Assembly: GCA_016987375.1 (NCBI GenBank)
Contig: PJRA01000263.1
Span: forward strand, 4,941,201 to 5,005,200
Length of the DNA: 64,000 nucleotides
Source: Brachionus koreanus
Lineage: Eukaryota; Rotifera; Eurotatoria; Ploima; Brachionidae
Direction: 5' to 3'
The notes below the pieces were generated by a model. That model saw nothing but the letters and a program-made list of their open reading frames with translations, had not been told where the DNA came from and ran no database searches. The position numbers were made by a program, and so were the translations under genes. This document shows, one piece after another, positions 35,801 through 47,491 of this stretch. Positions within the stretch are counted from its first letter, which is position 1, and the number at the start of each line of letters is the position of its first letter.

Positions 35801-38800
35801 GCGTCTGCTAGTTCATCTACAGCTTTGGTCAATGTTTGCAAAGCAATTATGTGATATTTAAAATCATCATGAAACAATTGTGTTAAAAGTGTACGATTAA
35901 ATCCAGCTGTGTCCATTTGTTGCTTTAATAAATCAATATAGTCTTTTCTTGGTACATCAAAATTCCATTTAAGAGTTTTAAGTGATTTTTCATCTTCCAT
36001 TCGTTTTGTTTTATTAGATATTTGCATTATTGGTCCAAGATCTTCGTCATCGCCTGTTTTTTTCTTTGAACTGGCAGCAGCGGGCTTTTTTTCCGCCTCC
36101 TTTTCCTTTTTGGCCTTAGCAGTTTCTTTTTTTTTCTCGACTGGAGGAGCCGGCTCTTCCATTGATTCTTCGGGCGAGTCGGCGTACAAGTCCTTTCTCT
36201 CCGCTGGTTTGGTTATTTTGGGCCCAGAACTGGCCGCTGGCTTAGGTGCAGTTGTGGACGCTGGCGCTTGCTTGGCTGAGTATTCAGTACGAGCCTTTTC
36301 AACCAAAGGCTGAATTATGTTTATAGATGTGGGCTTTAATTTTTGCATGGTGCGCATCAAGTCATTGGGACCGAGGGCCATCATTAGAGGTGTGATTAGC
36401 TCTTGTGACTTTGTTCTTACTTCTGGATTACGATCCTCCACAAAACCGAACACACTTGGTATTATGGATTTTAGTTCGGGTGGCATTTTTCCCTTGCTTT
36501 TTGGCAAAATTTGTGCCAACCAAGCACATAGCTCAGACTTGATAAACGGATTACTGGCCGTTGAGAAAATTTCGCTTAGGAGATCATTTTCAAAAAATGG
36601 CGTTATACCGCCACAATTGTCAAACCAAGCATTTAGAGCCGACACGGCCGTCTTTCTAAGGGCTTCTTTGCTATCTGATAGAGCCTGGATCATGCCAGGC
36701 GCTAAAACAGATATGAAACGTCTTCCTTGTGAGCCAAGTGCAGTGGCCAATTTCTCGCATATTTTTAGAGAAGCTGTTGCCAGCACTTTGTTTGTATCTG
36801 TCAATCGTTTGTTTAAATTAGCCGGAAAATCGTTTAAATTAGCTTCGATAAATTTATTTTCTCTTAGAATAATTTCTATTTTTTCCAAAGCAGCCTGACG
36901 CTCTTTCCAATTTTTGTCATTCATTTGATTGATTAGCTCTTCGGTCAATTGAGAGCTTATGTCAGTTCTGGGTATGAGCGCTTCTTGTTGTAGCTGAGCT
37001 TGCATCGGATCTAGTTCTTCCTCGACACCAGGAGCTGCAGCAGCCGATGAGCTCGAGTTGGGAACGTTTTTGCCGCGTATAGGTACAGGCGGTTTTTCAC
37101 CCTTGACCTTGTCAATCTCGGCATCTATTTGATCCAGAAGGGCTTGTTTTTCCTGCTCGAAAAATGACCTAAAACTAGGACCGACATACATGTAAACAGT
37201 GGCTATTAGTTGAATTGATGCATTGCGAACATTGGCATTGCTGTTGGCTAGAGCTCCTTTGATATGATTTAAAATAAGCTTTACTTCACATCCTTGAAAG
37301 CCGAACTCTCTGATTGCTTGAGACAGCCAGAGCAAACAGTGCTCTTGATTTTTGGGATTTTTGGCCTCGAAAATTGATGGTAAAATAATACCAACCACAT
37401 AAGCTAGAGTGCAATGTTCGGCTATTTTAGACAGTGCATTTTTGGCTTGTTCGGATGCCTTGATATCGCCAATTTTTTCCGCAATATCGGTCAAACAATA
37501 CGAAGCCGAACGTTGACTAAATTTAAAGCCAACATCGGCGACCGAGGCCACTAATTCCAGTCGCTGTTTAAGCACTTGAAAATGAGAATCTTTGAAGCCG
37601 GGCTTTTTGGCCAATGTTCGCACAATTATTTGCACAGGGGCCTCATCAGGTATCATTCTTTTGATACAATTGTTCAATGTTTCAATAGAACTTTGTCTTT
37701 CTTTCCAATTTGAGCTCCCTAGACCATTTACACATTCGGCTCCGAACAACTCCAAAGCTTTTTCTTCAACAGTTTCTTGTACCATGTCCGGCTCTTCAGG
37801 TACGTTTGGCTTCTTAGAATCGGCACCACCTTTGCCTTTTACAGTCGATTTTGACTCGCCGGAAGCGGGCTTTTTTACTACTGGCTTTTTGTCCGCGCCA
37901 GGCTTAACTGTTTTGCTCTCTGGTGGCTTTGTTTGAGCTTTGGCTGGTGCAGCCGGCTTAGCTGGAGCCGAAGTCGGAGCAGAAGCCTGAGCTGCTCTTG
38001 GTTCTCCTCTTAAATTCAACAGAACACATTTGTCTGAATATTCTTTTATTTTTTCCATTTTAAGTGGTTCAATTTCTCCGGCCAATTGGGCAAAAATTTT
38101 CTCACCAAGTGCTTTGTGCACTGCGCCCAGAGCCTCGGACGACGAGTCTCTAACACTTGGATCTGCTTCGGTCAAATTTTTAATCAATGGTGGTATGTAT
38201 TGTTTGAGAACTTTTTTAGGCAAGCTAGTCTGAGTGCTCATGGCAAAGCATCTTGCCAAAAATAGAGCAACTTGTTGTCGAACAACCGGAGTTTTATGGC
38301 CTAATAATCCAATACATATTTCACATAATGCCTCTAAACTTGTTGATGGATAGATTGCGTCGCATGCTTCACGTAACGCTTCCACAATATTTGGCTTTTT
38401 TTCCTTGAACTTCTCCATAATTGGCTCAATACAAGTAAGAGCGTATTTGGCAAAATCTTTTCTTAAACCACTGGCAATACCAGTAATACATTTTGCGGCA
38501 ACAATAACACAATTTATGTTAGCATCTTTGGCTATGACTTTTTTTAAGTCAGACACAAGTTCGTGATAATCAGTCACTTGAAGTCGAGGACTTTTGGCCA
38601 ATATTCCTTGTAGAGTGTCCAATGATTCTTTTCGTTCTTGCCACTTTTTTGCCTCTAGTTTTTCTTTAAAGTCTTTGGGCAATTTGGAAAGTATTTCGAC
38701 CGGATCCATAAGATCATATGGATCAACTGATTCTGTATTGGCTTCACTTTCGCCATCAACCATGTCACCACCACTGCCACCTCCATTCATAATTTTATTT

Positions 38801-39645
38801 TCCATTTCCTGCTCCATTTTGGCTTTTAAATCTTGCTGAGACCTCAAAAAGCGGGTCTGTCGCGGCTTATCGCCACTCACTGATTTAAAGCCTTCTTCTA
38901 ATTCTTGCATTAATGTGGGCTTAATTCCCTGAAATTGAGGCAGTATGGCTTGGCCAACCCATCTATACATTTCAATAGCCATTAACTTGGCTTCATCTCT
39001 TACATTTTTATCTCGATCCTCGAGCAACTTTGCCATAAATTTGACTATTGGTTTTATCGGAAGAGTTTTAGAGCTAAATTCGCTGATCGCTCTGCGCAAT
39101 ATTTCCAAACATGCTTGGACTATTTTCGGCTGTTTGTTTTCCAAGCCTTTGATTAATTCCTCTTGAACAATTTCTTGCTTTTCAGCCTCTATGTACATTA
39201 ACATTATTTCAAATGCTTTCTCTTTTATTTTTGGCTTTCCATTTATACATTTTTGTATTAGCCCAGGTACGACTTCTCCAGCCGTTCTTTAAAAAAAATT
39301 AATCTAAATTTTAACAGTTTTTTTTCCATTTATTTACTTGGCAGCAGCAGGTATATTTTCAACATAGGCTAGAACAGCGTCTAGAGCTTTGTCTTTGGCG
39401 ACTTCGTTTGAGTCGACCACAAATTTTTTCACCAAGCCCAAGTAGACTGAATAAGCAGGGTTTTTGGGGTCGTCCGCTCGACTGAATAATTTACAACATT
39501 CTTCATAGCCTTCTACTCGAGCTTTCCAATTCTTAATTTTTTGTTTAAATTTTTAAGCATGATTTTTTCCTTAAATAAACCAACCAACCTTGTGTTCACA
39601 TTTGTCCTCTGTGGAGAGCTTTTTCCAATCGTTTTCGTCAGTCAT
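29857..39645 (-). CDS. CKAP5: CKAP5/XMAP215/Msps microtubule polymerase, eight exons
   Basis: Exons (transcript order): 39645-39589, 39531-39338, 39286-34545, 32533-31520, 30726-30428, 30376-30341, 30130-30086, 30033-29857. All junctions are GT..AG with matching phases, and the 6564 bases give 2187 aa. The start MTDENDWKKLSTEDKCEHK plus NWKARVEGYEECCKLF is the TOG1 start. Further TOG arrays begin near residues 280 (EKLEAKKWQERKESL), 600 (GLGSSNWKERQSSIE), 870 (MNDKNWKERQAALEK) and 1190 (LKWNFDVPRKDYIDLL), separated by Ala/Pro/Lys-rich linkers. Exon 4 is the conserved C-terminal helical domain (DGDQLVRAINLVMLKLLE, LVMKCIWRQIRRL). The end has YLDLVKDLKKKY and LLEEYRRRFELIKNVRR, the family's last conserved helices. 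It binds tubulin and promotes plus-end growth and spindle assembly. Human CKAP5 is 2032 aa, so the length fits. A mariner relic and an unidentified open frame lie in its introns. Confidence 0.95.
31066..31244 (-). other. Coding-like open frame inside CKAP5 intron 4
   Basis: Between CKAP5 exons 4 and 5, on the same strand, is a frame of about 58 codons with unusually rich composition: RWYIFIGNHFEAIPGQKACE, KWCAFLVKINFRL, then NKLAHNLLPFGQSQGFPKII and a stop. It is preceded by an acceptor-like AATTTAG. The local G+C is clearly higher than the rest of the intron. Splicing from exon 4 (phase 1) would enter a different, shorter frame, so it does not fit as an alternative CKAP5 end. A transposon or pseudogene relic is my preferred reading; the family is not recognised. 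Confidence 0.35.
33520..34290 (+). pseudogene. Decayed mariner-type transposase, in CKAP5 intron 3
   Basis: Conceptual translation with several stops and shifts gives mariner landmarks in order: an N-terminal HTH region ending in WFKIFKGGNTSLQGKKRSGR (the usual 'WF.kF..Gd..l.d..RsGRP'), then near 34010 AEIYYEQLERMFASLQKK, followed by relics of the catalytic HDNARPH region (HHTARRTM). It lies antisense to CKAP5. Terminal repeats were not resolved. It is old and inactive. Confidence 0.7.
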
Positions 39646-41346
39646 TTATTTGAATTTAGGAATTTGAATATTTTATTTTATTTATTTATTATTTAATTGA
39701 GATAAACTTTGTACAGGTCTGTAATCAAATTGCTACTGTTTCACTTAAACTTTAAAAAAAATTAATAAATAAAAATTTAAAACTAAATGAATATCAAAAT
39801 TGGAATTATTTTGGACTAATTAATTGAAAAATTGATGAAAAAAAATTAATTTGGGTTAAAAAAATTTTAGCTCTTTTCACTTAATAGCCGTGCGAATATT
39901 AAAAAAACTTGAACTGTGTCAATTCTGAAAGTTTTAGATGCGGCTTTTTTGTGGATATTTAAGCCGAATATTCGAAATATACTCCTTAAAGCCTTTAAAT
40001 TATTTTTTTTATTTTAATAATTCCAAGCTAGTTGGATGAGGATGAGGTTGAAGAAGCGCTTGAAAATTTCAACTATTATTCAATAAATCTCGACTATTGT
40101 ATTGCATAGAAATTTTTGCGAGTATTAGAGGATAAAGATTATGAAAGCATATGCAAATAGCTCATACACGAACACAAAACTATAAAAAACTAAATTTTAA
40201 AACAATAAATTCTCATTAAGGCAAATATCAGCACTGGATTCCGATTTGAATTCTCGACTTTTTTAAACTATTCCATTGGAATTATTAGATCAATTATTTA
40301 GCGCAAAAGGCTTTCATAGAGTTAAGGTGGCGAATTATTTGCATTATTATAATTTGCATGAATCAACCAACACTAGAAGCTATTTTTTTTTGACTCAAAT
40401 GCATTCACTCAAGTTCGGTGCGAAAAAATTTGTAAAACTAAACTAACTTTTTTCAAATATTTCAAGAATTAGGCAAAGTCGAGATAATTTGGGTCATTGA
40501 AAGACTAGCAAGAATTTATGTTTATTAAACAATTAAAATATTTTTTTTTCGCACTAACCCACAAATCGGCTTAGAAAGCTAATAAATTATTTTAATAAAG
40601 GACTAGATTTGATTATAATTTTTGAGCTTCGAGCTTTATTCAATTCAAAACAACTCAAACAAAATTTTGACTTTTATTTTTCCATTCCACTAAGGGTCGC
40701 ATGAAATAGACTTAATATGCTTATACTGAATGTGGATGAGGTTGAAAATAAAACATAAAATAAACAAAAACGCGTAAAAAAAGTGAAAGTCACTTAAGCA
40801 TTTTACCTTTAAAATTAAATAAAAACTTTTAAAATATGAATTAAAGATAAAATTAATTAAAAATCTGGTAAAAATAATAATTTTTTTCCCTGAAAACTAA
40901 AAAAAATTATAAACACATGTAATATCGTGAATGGTTAGTTATTATGTTTTAAAGAAATTATTTATTTGAATTAAAAAAAAAAAATTATAAATTAAACTTT
41001 AATTTGAAATTACGCATCTTTTATCTTTTTGAATCGATTAAATTATGGAACCCACTTTTCCTTACAAACTCCAAGTTATTAAATAATTATTTACATAGAA
41101 ACTATGTTAGAAATTTTCTATTATTTTACCAAAAAATAATATTTTATTCGCATATTCAAGTTTATGACTAAAATTTAATGATCATTTTCAAGAATAATTT
41201 TTTAATTTTAACAAAAGACATTTTAATTAAACAATTTGATGCATTTGGTATATTTTTATAGGTAACAAACCAATGTAAACCATACCCAAGCATAATTCAA
41301 AATAAAAAAATATTTTTTAGCTAACAATTCAATGCTAATGATCATC
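39646..41346. other. CKAP5 upstream DNA with decayed coding fragments
   Basis: The first ~250 bases upstream of the CKAP5 start are its likely promoter and 5' UTR. From about 40030 several broken plus-strand frames look coding: LDEDEVEEALENFNYY near 40033, then 40206-40445 with ALDSDLNSRLF, a stop, LELLDQLFSAKGFHRVKVAN, HYYNLHESTNTRSYFF and LTQMHSLKFGAKKF. The stops and the lack of a start make a pseudogene or transposon relic likely. The family is unknown. The remainder is plain A+T-rich DNA. Confidence 0.35.
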
Positions 41347-41494
41347 TACACTGCAAATTTTACCCAGTCGAAACCGGTGTAGATGATCAACTCGATGCAA
41401 TAGTGTCAGATCGGAGTTGTTGCTCAAAAAGGTACTTGAAAAGGAGATAAGCGTCTCCCCATTATCCACCAGCATAGAATAGGGTCAAAAAAAA
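41347..41494 (+). mobile_element. SINE copy lacking the tRNA-like head
   Basis: From CTACACTGCAAATTTTACCC to GGGTCAAAAAAAA it matches, in opposite orientation, the body and tail of the SINE at 33-312 (shared words ACCCAGTCGAAACCGGT, TTGCTCAAAAAG, ACTTGAAAAGGAGAT, TAGAATAGGGTC). The tRNA-related half is missing, which is the 5' truncation expected of LINE-driven SINE copies. Confidence 0.75.
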
Positions 41495-41664
41495 TTCAAT
41501 ACTAAACTTATTTTTTTTATTAGCAAATTTTCGAAAAATACTTTTAGAATTAAAAAAAATTACCTGGAATGGCAAAAATTCAGACCATTGTTGTCATTAA
41601 GTCCGTACTTTTAAAAGAAAAAAATTTTCAAGTCCGAAAATGAACTTGACTTAACTTGTGACTT

Positions 41665-41887
41665 TTAACACTAGAACGCCCGAGGGGTTTTTTAGACCCC
41701 TTTTTGAAAAATTGAAACTTGATTTTTACCACATATAAATAAAATTTTAAAAAACAGTTTTTATTATATAAAAATTTTGATCGTAATTTTTTAGAAAATT
41801 AATAAATTTTCAAAGAAAATGTTTAATTTATCTTGATAACTTTATTTAAAATTTTAATGAGAAATCAGCCGGGCTTTCCAGTGTTAA
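41665..41887. mobile_element. Complete TTAA-flanked MITE (family A)
   Basis: The element is bounded by TTAA on both sides (41665-41668 and 41884-41887). Its ends are inverted: CACTAGAACGCCCGAGGGG on the left, and the reverse complement CACTGGAAAGCCCGGCTG on the right. TTAA target duplications with a short CAC-starting inverted repeat are the mark of piggyBac-superfamily elements, so this is likely a non-autonomous piggyBac-type MITE of about 215 bases. A related left end lies at 21134. Confidence 0.7.
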
Positions 41888-42232
41888 ACTCTGCAAAAAT
41901 ATTTTTCTAAAATTTGCAGATATAATAATTAAGTTTAGCATTGAATTGATACCTTTAAAAATGTGCAATAAATTTATTTTTTCTTAAAAAATATGTAAAT
42001 TCGATTCGATGGAATTATTTTAATGATTATTTACAATTAAAATACTAGACCAATCTATCGTATAATTTTAAAATTAGTTCTTAATATTAACAAGGCCAAA
42101 AATATTAAAAATTTTTATACGAGTAAAAGAAAATTGATTTGTAGCTACCAGTTATCTTAATGATTTTTTAATTAAAAGTTAATGTTTCTCTAAGTTTAAA
42201 CTTCAAAAATTCAAAAAGTAAGGGTTCATTAA

Positions 42233-42944
42233 AAGTCGAAGAAGCATGTTTAATGCATGCCTAGACATAGACCCCAACCATGTTAAAAAAAAAAGATTAA
42301 AAGTTTCGGAACTTCGGAATTAAACAAGGCATTAAATTAAAGCTTTTAATTATTAATGAATCGTTAATACTCAAAAATATTGGTATAGTGCCGAGTTTAA
42401 ATTAAAGTTTGAAAAATATGTTAAAAAATATTATTTCAAAAAATTTACAAAATTCGAGTTCAGGTGTTGGGTTCAAATTTAAGATACAAGAAAATAAAAA
42501 ATATAAGATTTGTTTTAAAGGGCAGGATTAAATTTTAGGAATCAATAATTATAATTCTTTTGTTTTTATTTTTTGAACCTTTCTTCATTCCTAATGTTTT
42601 TCTAATAGATCCGTCCTTATTGTAAACAACTGGAGATTGACCTGTAATCATTAAATTTGAAGAGTAGCATAGTTAGTTTATGAACAACATCTGAATTTGA
42701 ACTTTAAAGCAACTTGATGATGATGACTATATTGATGGTTTTGATGAGGAAGATAAATTTTTATTTGTGAGTTATTGAGAAGAGGGCATAATCAACAATG
42801 TATCTGCAAAACTTTTGTCATGGTCTTAATTCCAGTAGAACCATCAACTTCCAGTAGAAATTCTACAGAAATATCACTAACAACTTAACAATTAACATTG
42901 CCCGGGTCTATTTCTCGGCATGCATTAAACATGCTTCTTCGACT
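42233..42944. repeat. 51-base inverted repeat, both arms coding-like
   Basis: The arm at about 42233-42283 (plus) and the arm at 42894-42944 (minus) are reverse complements with about 45 of 51 bases equal; the first 28 are identical. Both arms translate to the same peptide, SRRSMFNAC followed by LDIDPNHV (left, plus strand) or REIDPGNV (right, minus strand). The region between holds two more coding-like, splice-bounded fragments: 42641-42535 on the minus strand (acceptor ATTACAG; QSPVVYNKDGSIRKTLGMKK and a Lys-rich end with stop) and 42712-42768 on the plus strand (QLDDDDYIDGFDEEDKFLF before a GTGAGT donor). This is either an element with long terminal repeats or two inverted partial copies of one gene. 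Confidence 0.5.
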
Positions 42945-43088
42945 ATTAATGCATGTCTTTCTAAGCAAGGTTGTACGGTATGTTAAATCATGAGATTTAT
43001 AAATTGAAAACTGTTTCAATTTTAATAAAATTTTAGACAGATATTTTTTTTCTAAAAGATTTTTTATATTGATATAAGATCTGACCAT
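42885..43088 (-). pseudogene. Unidentified coding fragment containing the right repeat arm
   Basis: A 67-codon minus-strand frame: MVRSYINIKNLLEKKYLSK, then RTTLLRKTCINSRRSMFNAC and REIDPGNVNC with a stop. Its last third is the right arm of the inverted repeat, and the same peptide is found on the plus strand at 42233, where it continues VKKKRLKVSELRN before a stop. Conservation of the peptide despite DNA changes (for example LDIDP versus REIDP) suggests both descend from one real protein. I do not recognise the family. Confidence 0.3.
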
Positions 43089-46000
43089 CTCAAATTAATA
43101 ATTTTTTTTATCTGATTCGTAAAATGTTTTATGTTTTTCTGATTTCAAGTTTGAGACCATTTTAGTCATAAAAAGTTGAAAGCTGTTCATTTTGAATTGA
43201 GTTTGACCAAAATCTTTTGAAAATAGTAAATAAAAAATATATATAAAAAGCAGATAGTAAAATCAATCCATTAGTATATGAGAATAATTTATCCAGATTT
43301 TAACTATTTATTTAATGATTTTATGATATGATTAATAGAATGCATTTGAAGTTTCAAAATTTTGGTAATGAAAAGTACTTTTCCTTAAATAATTTAATAC
43401 ATTTTTTAATTAGATTATTTTTTTCTTTAACTTTTTAAAAATATATTTTGATCTTTTTTAAATAAATAAATGAAAAGGCTTTTTAATTAATAATAGATTA
43501 ATTCTAATTTTGAAATATGCACTTTTTTTCCAATTCAGAAAAAACAAAAAAGATTCACACATCTTCAGATTTGATTAAATAATTCATGTATTTGAAAAAC
43601 CATCTCCTGAGTTTAAAAACTCAAATTTCAAAATTTGTGATTGAATAGCATTCAAACGCTTCCAACCTCGATAATAGCTTAAATTTAGAGAATATTTCTT
43701 TCATAGGCTTTTTAACTTTAGAATTATTCGTAAAAGATTAGATGCTTAGAACTATCTATTTGATTAATAAAAGGCTAAAATATTAATTAAATTAATTTTA
43801 AATAAGTATTTTTAAAAAATTGGTTACTATTCATCAGTAATACAAGTTTATTTGACTTATACTTATATCATATGCAAACAAAATAGTAAAATTTATTGGA
43901 AATTTCTTATAGAGTAAAACTAGAGAAAATTTTTATTGTCCGATATTGAATTAGATTTATCTAATAGCATTATGTTTAGTTTATTTACAAACCTATTTTA
44001 ATCGTTTGCAAAATCTTAATAAATTCTGCAGTTTTAAGAAGGCAAACTTTGATGCTAATCAATTTTATGGTTATTTAAATAAAACATATGTTTAATTAAG
44101 GCATTTTATGTTATTAGAAAACTTGTTGCTTTTTTTTACTTCATAAAAAATACCATTCCATAAAAAAATTTTTTATTATTGTTCAAGAAAATTTTTATTT
44201 TTAATCATTGTTAATCATTTTATTTTCTAACTAAAGTTTAAATTCCAAAAAATCATCTAACTTTAGCTTTAGTTCACGATTCGAAGTAACAAACTGGTTG
44301 AAAGCTATAAACATCAAATATAATCTAATATTTTTAATCATCAGACATATTTTTTCTTAAACAAAACTTCCAAAGTATTTTTAACTTTTTTTTGATTACT
44401 TAAAAGCATAAAAGTTTTCAAATTAAAATTAAAAAACAATTTAGTCATAATTATTTTTTGATTAGCAATCAAATTTTTTACTCGTTTTTCAATTTAATTT
44501 AAAATAATTTGTTTTTTTTTAAACAAGAGTTTTTTCAAAGGCAGCGTAATGCAACTAATCTAAGTTCAATTCGAAAGAAAAGAAACGCTTCATTATTTAT
44601 TTTTCAACATCATTTATAATAAAAAAAAATTGCATCAAATAGAAGGTTATCTATTTATGTTGATATTGAGTACCGTAAAGTATTCTTGCTTTCTGTTCAA
44701 AGTCAAAATTATTATATGAGTCCACAAGTGTTTCCAAAAATTTAAAAGGTTGTGTGGCCAGTACTTTTGGATTTTGAAATTTGAAATTTAATAAAAATTT
44801 ATTTTTAAATACAAGAAAATATTTCTTCCATTTTCTTTGATTTCAATTTCCTTTAAAAAGAAACAGTTATCAAATTTTCTTCAGCTAACAAGGTCAGAAT
44901 ATCGAATTTCAAATTTTTGTTAAATGTCTAAATTTAATAGTTTTTGTAATGTTCATCATATCCGAATAGAAGACTTGTGAATGATATTTTCAATTTTTGA
45001 TAATCAATTTATAGCATTAATGATTTATATTCGTATATTTAAAAAAAATTTGGATAAATTGAAAGAGTAATATAAAGAGGAAATTTAATAGAATATAATA
45101 ATACTTAAAGAAAATATCGGTTAGTCTGATAGATTAAAATATAATGAAAAAGAAGTGATTAGTTTTTAATCTTTGCTAAATTTTTTAACCATTATTTTTG
45201 TCCCTGTATTTAATTTCTTTATTTTCTACAACATCATTCAAACTAATTATTTTCAGTGTTTTTAATGATTTAAAATAAAAAAGAATATATTACATTATAT
45301 TAATACAAGATTTTTTTAGATCCTAAATTGAAAAACAAAGTTAATTGGGAATAAAAAAATTTTAGAAATTTTATATAATTAAAATTAAATATCGATTTTT
45401 TTTCACTGTTTAAGATGAATTTTTTCTTTTTCAAGAGATTTTGTTTGATGTTGAAAAAAATTTTCAAAATTTTACCGACTTTCTATCTAGGCAATCGAAA
45501 ATTTAACCTAATAATCTTTTTTTTTCGAAAATTAACTTAAGATTTTTGACTCGGAAGCTTTCATTTGTTGCTAATTAAATAAAAAATTTATTTATTGAAT
45601 TCGAATATTAAATCAGCATGTAAAATTTGCAATAATTTGCAAAAAATTTATTAGTTCACATGTAACCTTGCCTAAGGGATATGACTTATTTGATAAAATC
45701 GATTATTTATTATTTATCTTCGAGTGAAAATTAGTTCTAATCAGTTCTAAAATAATTCTTTAATAGAAACTGTTACTCTTTAACTAAACACATACGGTTA
45801 TCCATTTAAAATTTGATTGTTTATATTTGCTAAAAAAATCAAGGAAATTAAATGCTTTCTAGCTATATTGTGTTTATTTATCGACTTAATTTATTTCAAA
45901 TTACTAGAATTACTCTAAAAATCATCTTTTCAAAAGTAGATATTGTTGAATAAGATTAAAAATCATTAAGATCGATTAAGCTAAGCAATTTATTCTAGCT

Positions 46001-47180
46001 CAAATCGCTATGATTTTTGCTAAAAGAGTAAAATATCAAAGTAAATTAACAGAAAATGAAAAATTTCTAATTAATACTTCTTTAATTACACATGCAAATT
46101 TTGCATCCAAAAGCGAAATAATTTTTAGTTTTTTTAATAAATATGATTAAAGATTTAATTCATATGAGTAAACATTAATTTTAATTTGTAGCTCTGCGAC
46201 TTATTAACTTTTAATTTTTAGAATTTTTTTTATTTTTTTTCTGTTCATCAAAGTTTTTCAAATAAAATATTACTTATTTCTTTTCATTAACTTCAAAACA
46301 AAATTATGAATTTATTTGCATGTCACTAATACGATACAAAAATTCAAGTTTAATTAATTCAAAAAATTTTTTTTTTTAATTGAAAAATATGAAATTTAAA
46401 AAAAAATGATCTAATTTTAAGATTATTATATTTTGTTCAAAATTTTAAAAAAATTCATAAAAGCTTGATTTCAAGACGTCTTTTTTTCCTCAAGAGATAA
46501 GTCCCAATGTAAAATTTTTTTTTTATTCCGTTTAAATTACTTGGGGAATAAAAAAATCTTGGGAAATCAAATTTTCAAGCCATTTATTGTATAATATAAA
46601 AAGTATAAATATTTTTTTTCTCATATTAAGCTGAAAAATGTTTTTTTTTCCAAAAAAAATCGCCAATTATCAATTATAATAAGTCGATTTTTTATTCATG
46701 CAACACCGTTATACTTATACTCTATATAAAAAGTCAAAATCTAAATTTTTGGGAAACACTTATTTTTAAAGAACCTGGATTTGTCTAAGTATTTATTATG
46801 AGAAATGGTGAATATTGCTTAAAACAATCTATCAAATTTTTGATTTATTAGATGCAAAGCTTAAATCATTTACGATTTGCGATTATAATTTTTAGATTTT
46901 TTTCGATTCTAAATAATCTTATATTGTCACCTTTTGATTATTTTAGGTAAATTCCAGATCAAAAATTAATTTACTAATGATGTTTCTTTAAAATTCAAAA
47001 GTGTCAATTTAGAATTTTTTTATAAATTACCAATTCAATCATATATAATGACAAAAATTTAACATGATATAATATCAAAATATATTGATTTAATTTTAAT
47101 TCTGTCAAAAGCAGCAGAATTTTTTAGAAAATCTTTTATATAATTTATAATTTAAATTTACAATATCATTAAAAATTTGA
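43089..47180. other. A+T-rich DNA upstream of the KChIP gene
   Basis: About 4 kb without a supported exon or repeat unit. It should hold the most upstream KChIP promoter, and perhaps an untranslated exon, because an acceptor-like TTTTTTTTCTAG sits just before the first coding exon (47184-47195). Confidence 0.35.
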
Positions 47181-47208
47181 AGATTTTTTTTCTAGAATCA
47201 ATTTAAAA

Positions 47209-47491
47209 ATGATACATTCGTCCCAAGCAAGCAATGTGAGAACAAACTATCATAAGCCTCATTCTTCGACATATTCAAGAAGACCAACAGTTGTCTCTGT
47301 TAATCGATCTAATCAAGGAGTAAGAGGAAATTCGATTAATTCATCACTGGTGGATGGAAATGCTCTGTTTGACGATCCCAGTCGATCAGGTAAAAATGGA
47401 GAAAAAAAATCCTGTTTTAGTTATGGAGGACTTAAACGTCAGCTTACAAACTCAATATTTAATGCTTTGAGAAACATCAACCAGAGTGAAG
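47209..47491 (+). CDS. KCNIP: KChIP alternative first exon 1 (long N-terminus)
   Basis: Ninety-four codons plus one base, ending at an ideal donor (GAAG|GTAAGA). It has a basic/Ser-rich start ([20 protein letters not shown]), then [20 protein letters not shown] and LRNINQSE. The LKRQL...F helix with a nearby cysteine resembles the membrane-anchoring helix of long KChIP isoforms (palmitoylation is inferred). Phase 1 matches the common exon at 57205. A pyrimidine-rich acceptor precedes the ATG, so a non-coding exon may lie upstream. Confidence 0.75.

Noticed and set aside
36110..39166. Plus-strand ORFs up to 193 codons under CKAP5
   Set aside because: Antisense shadows of the TOG-domain exon.
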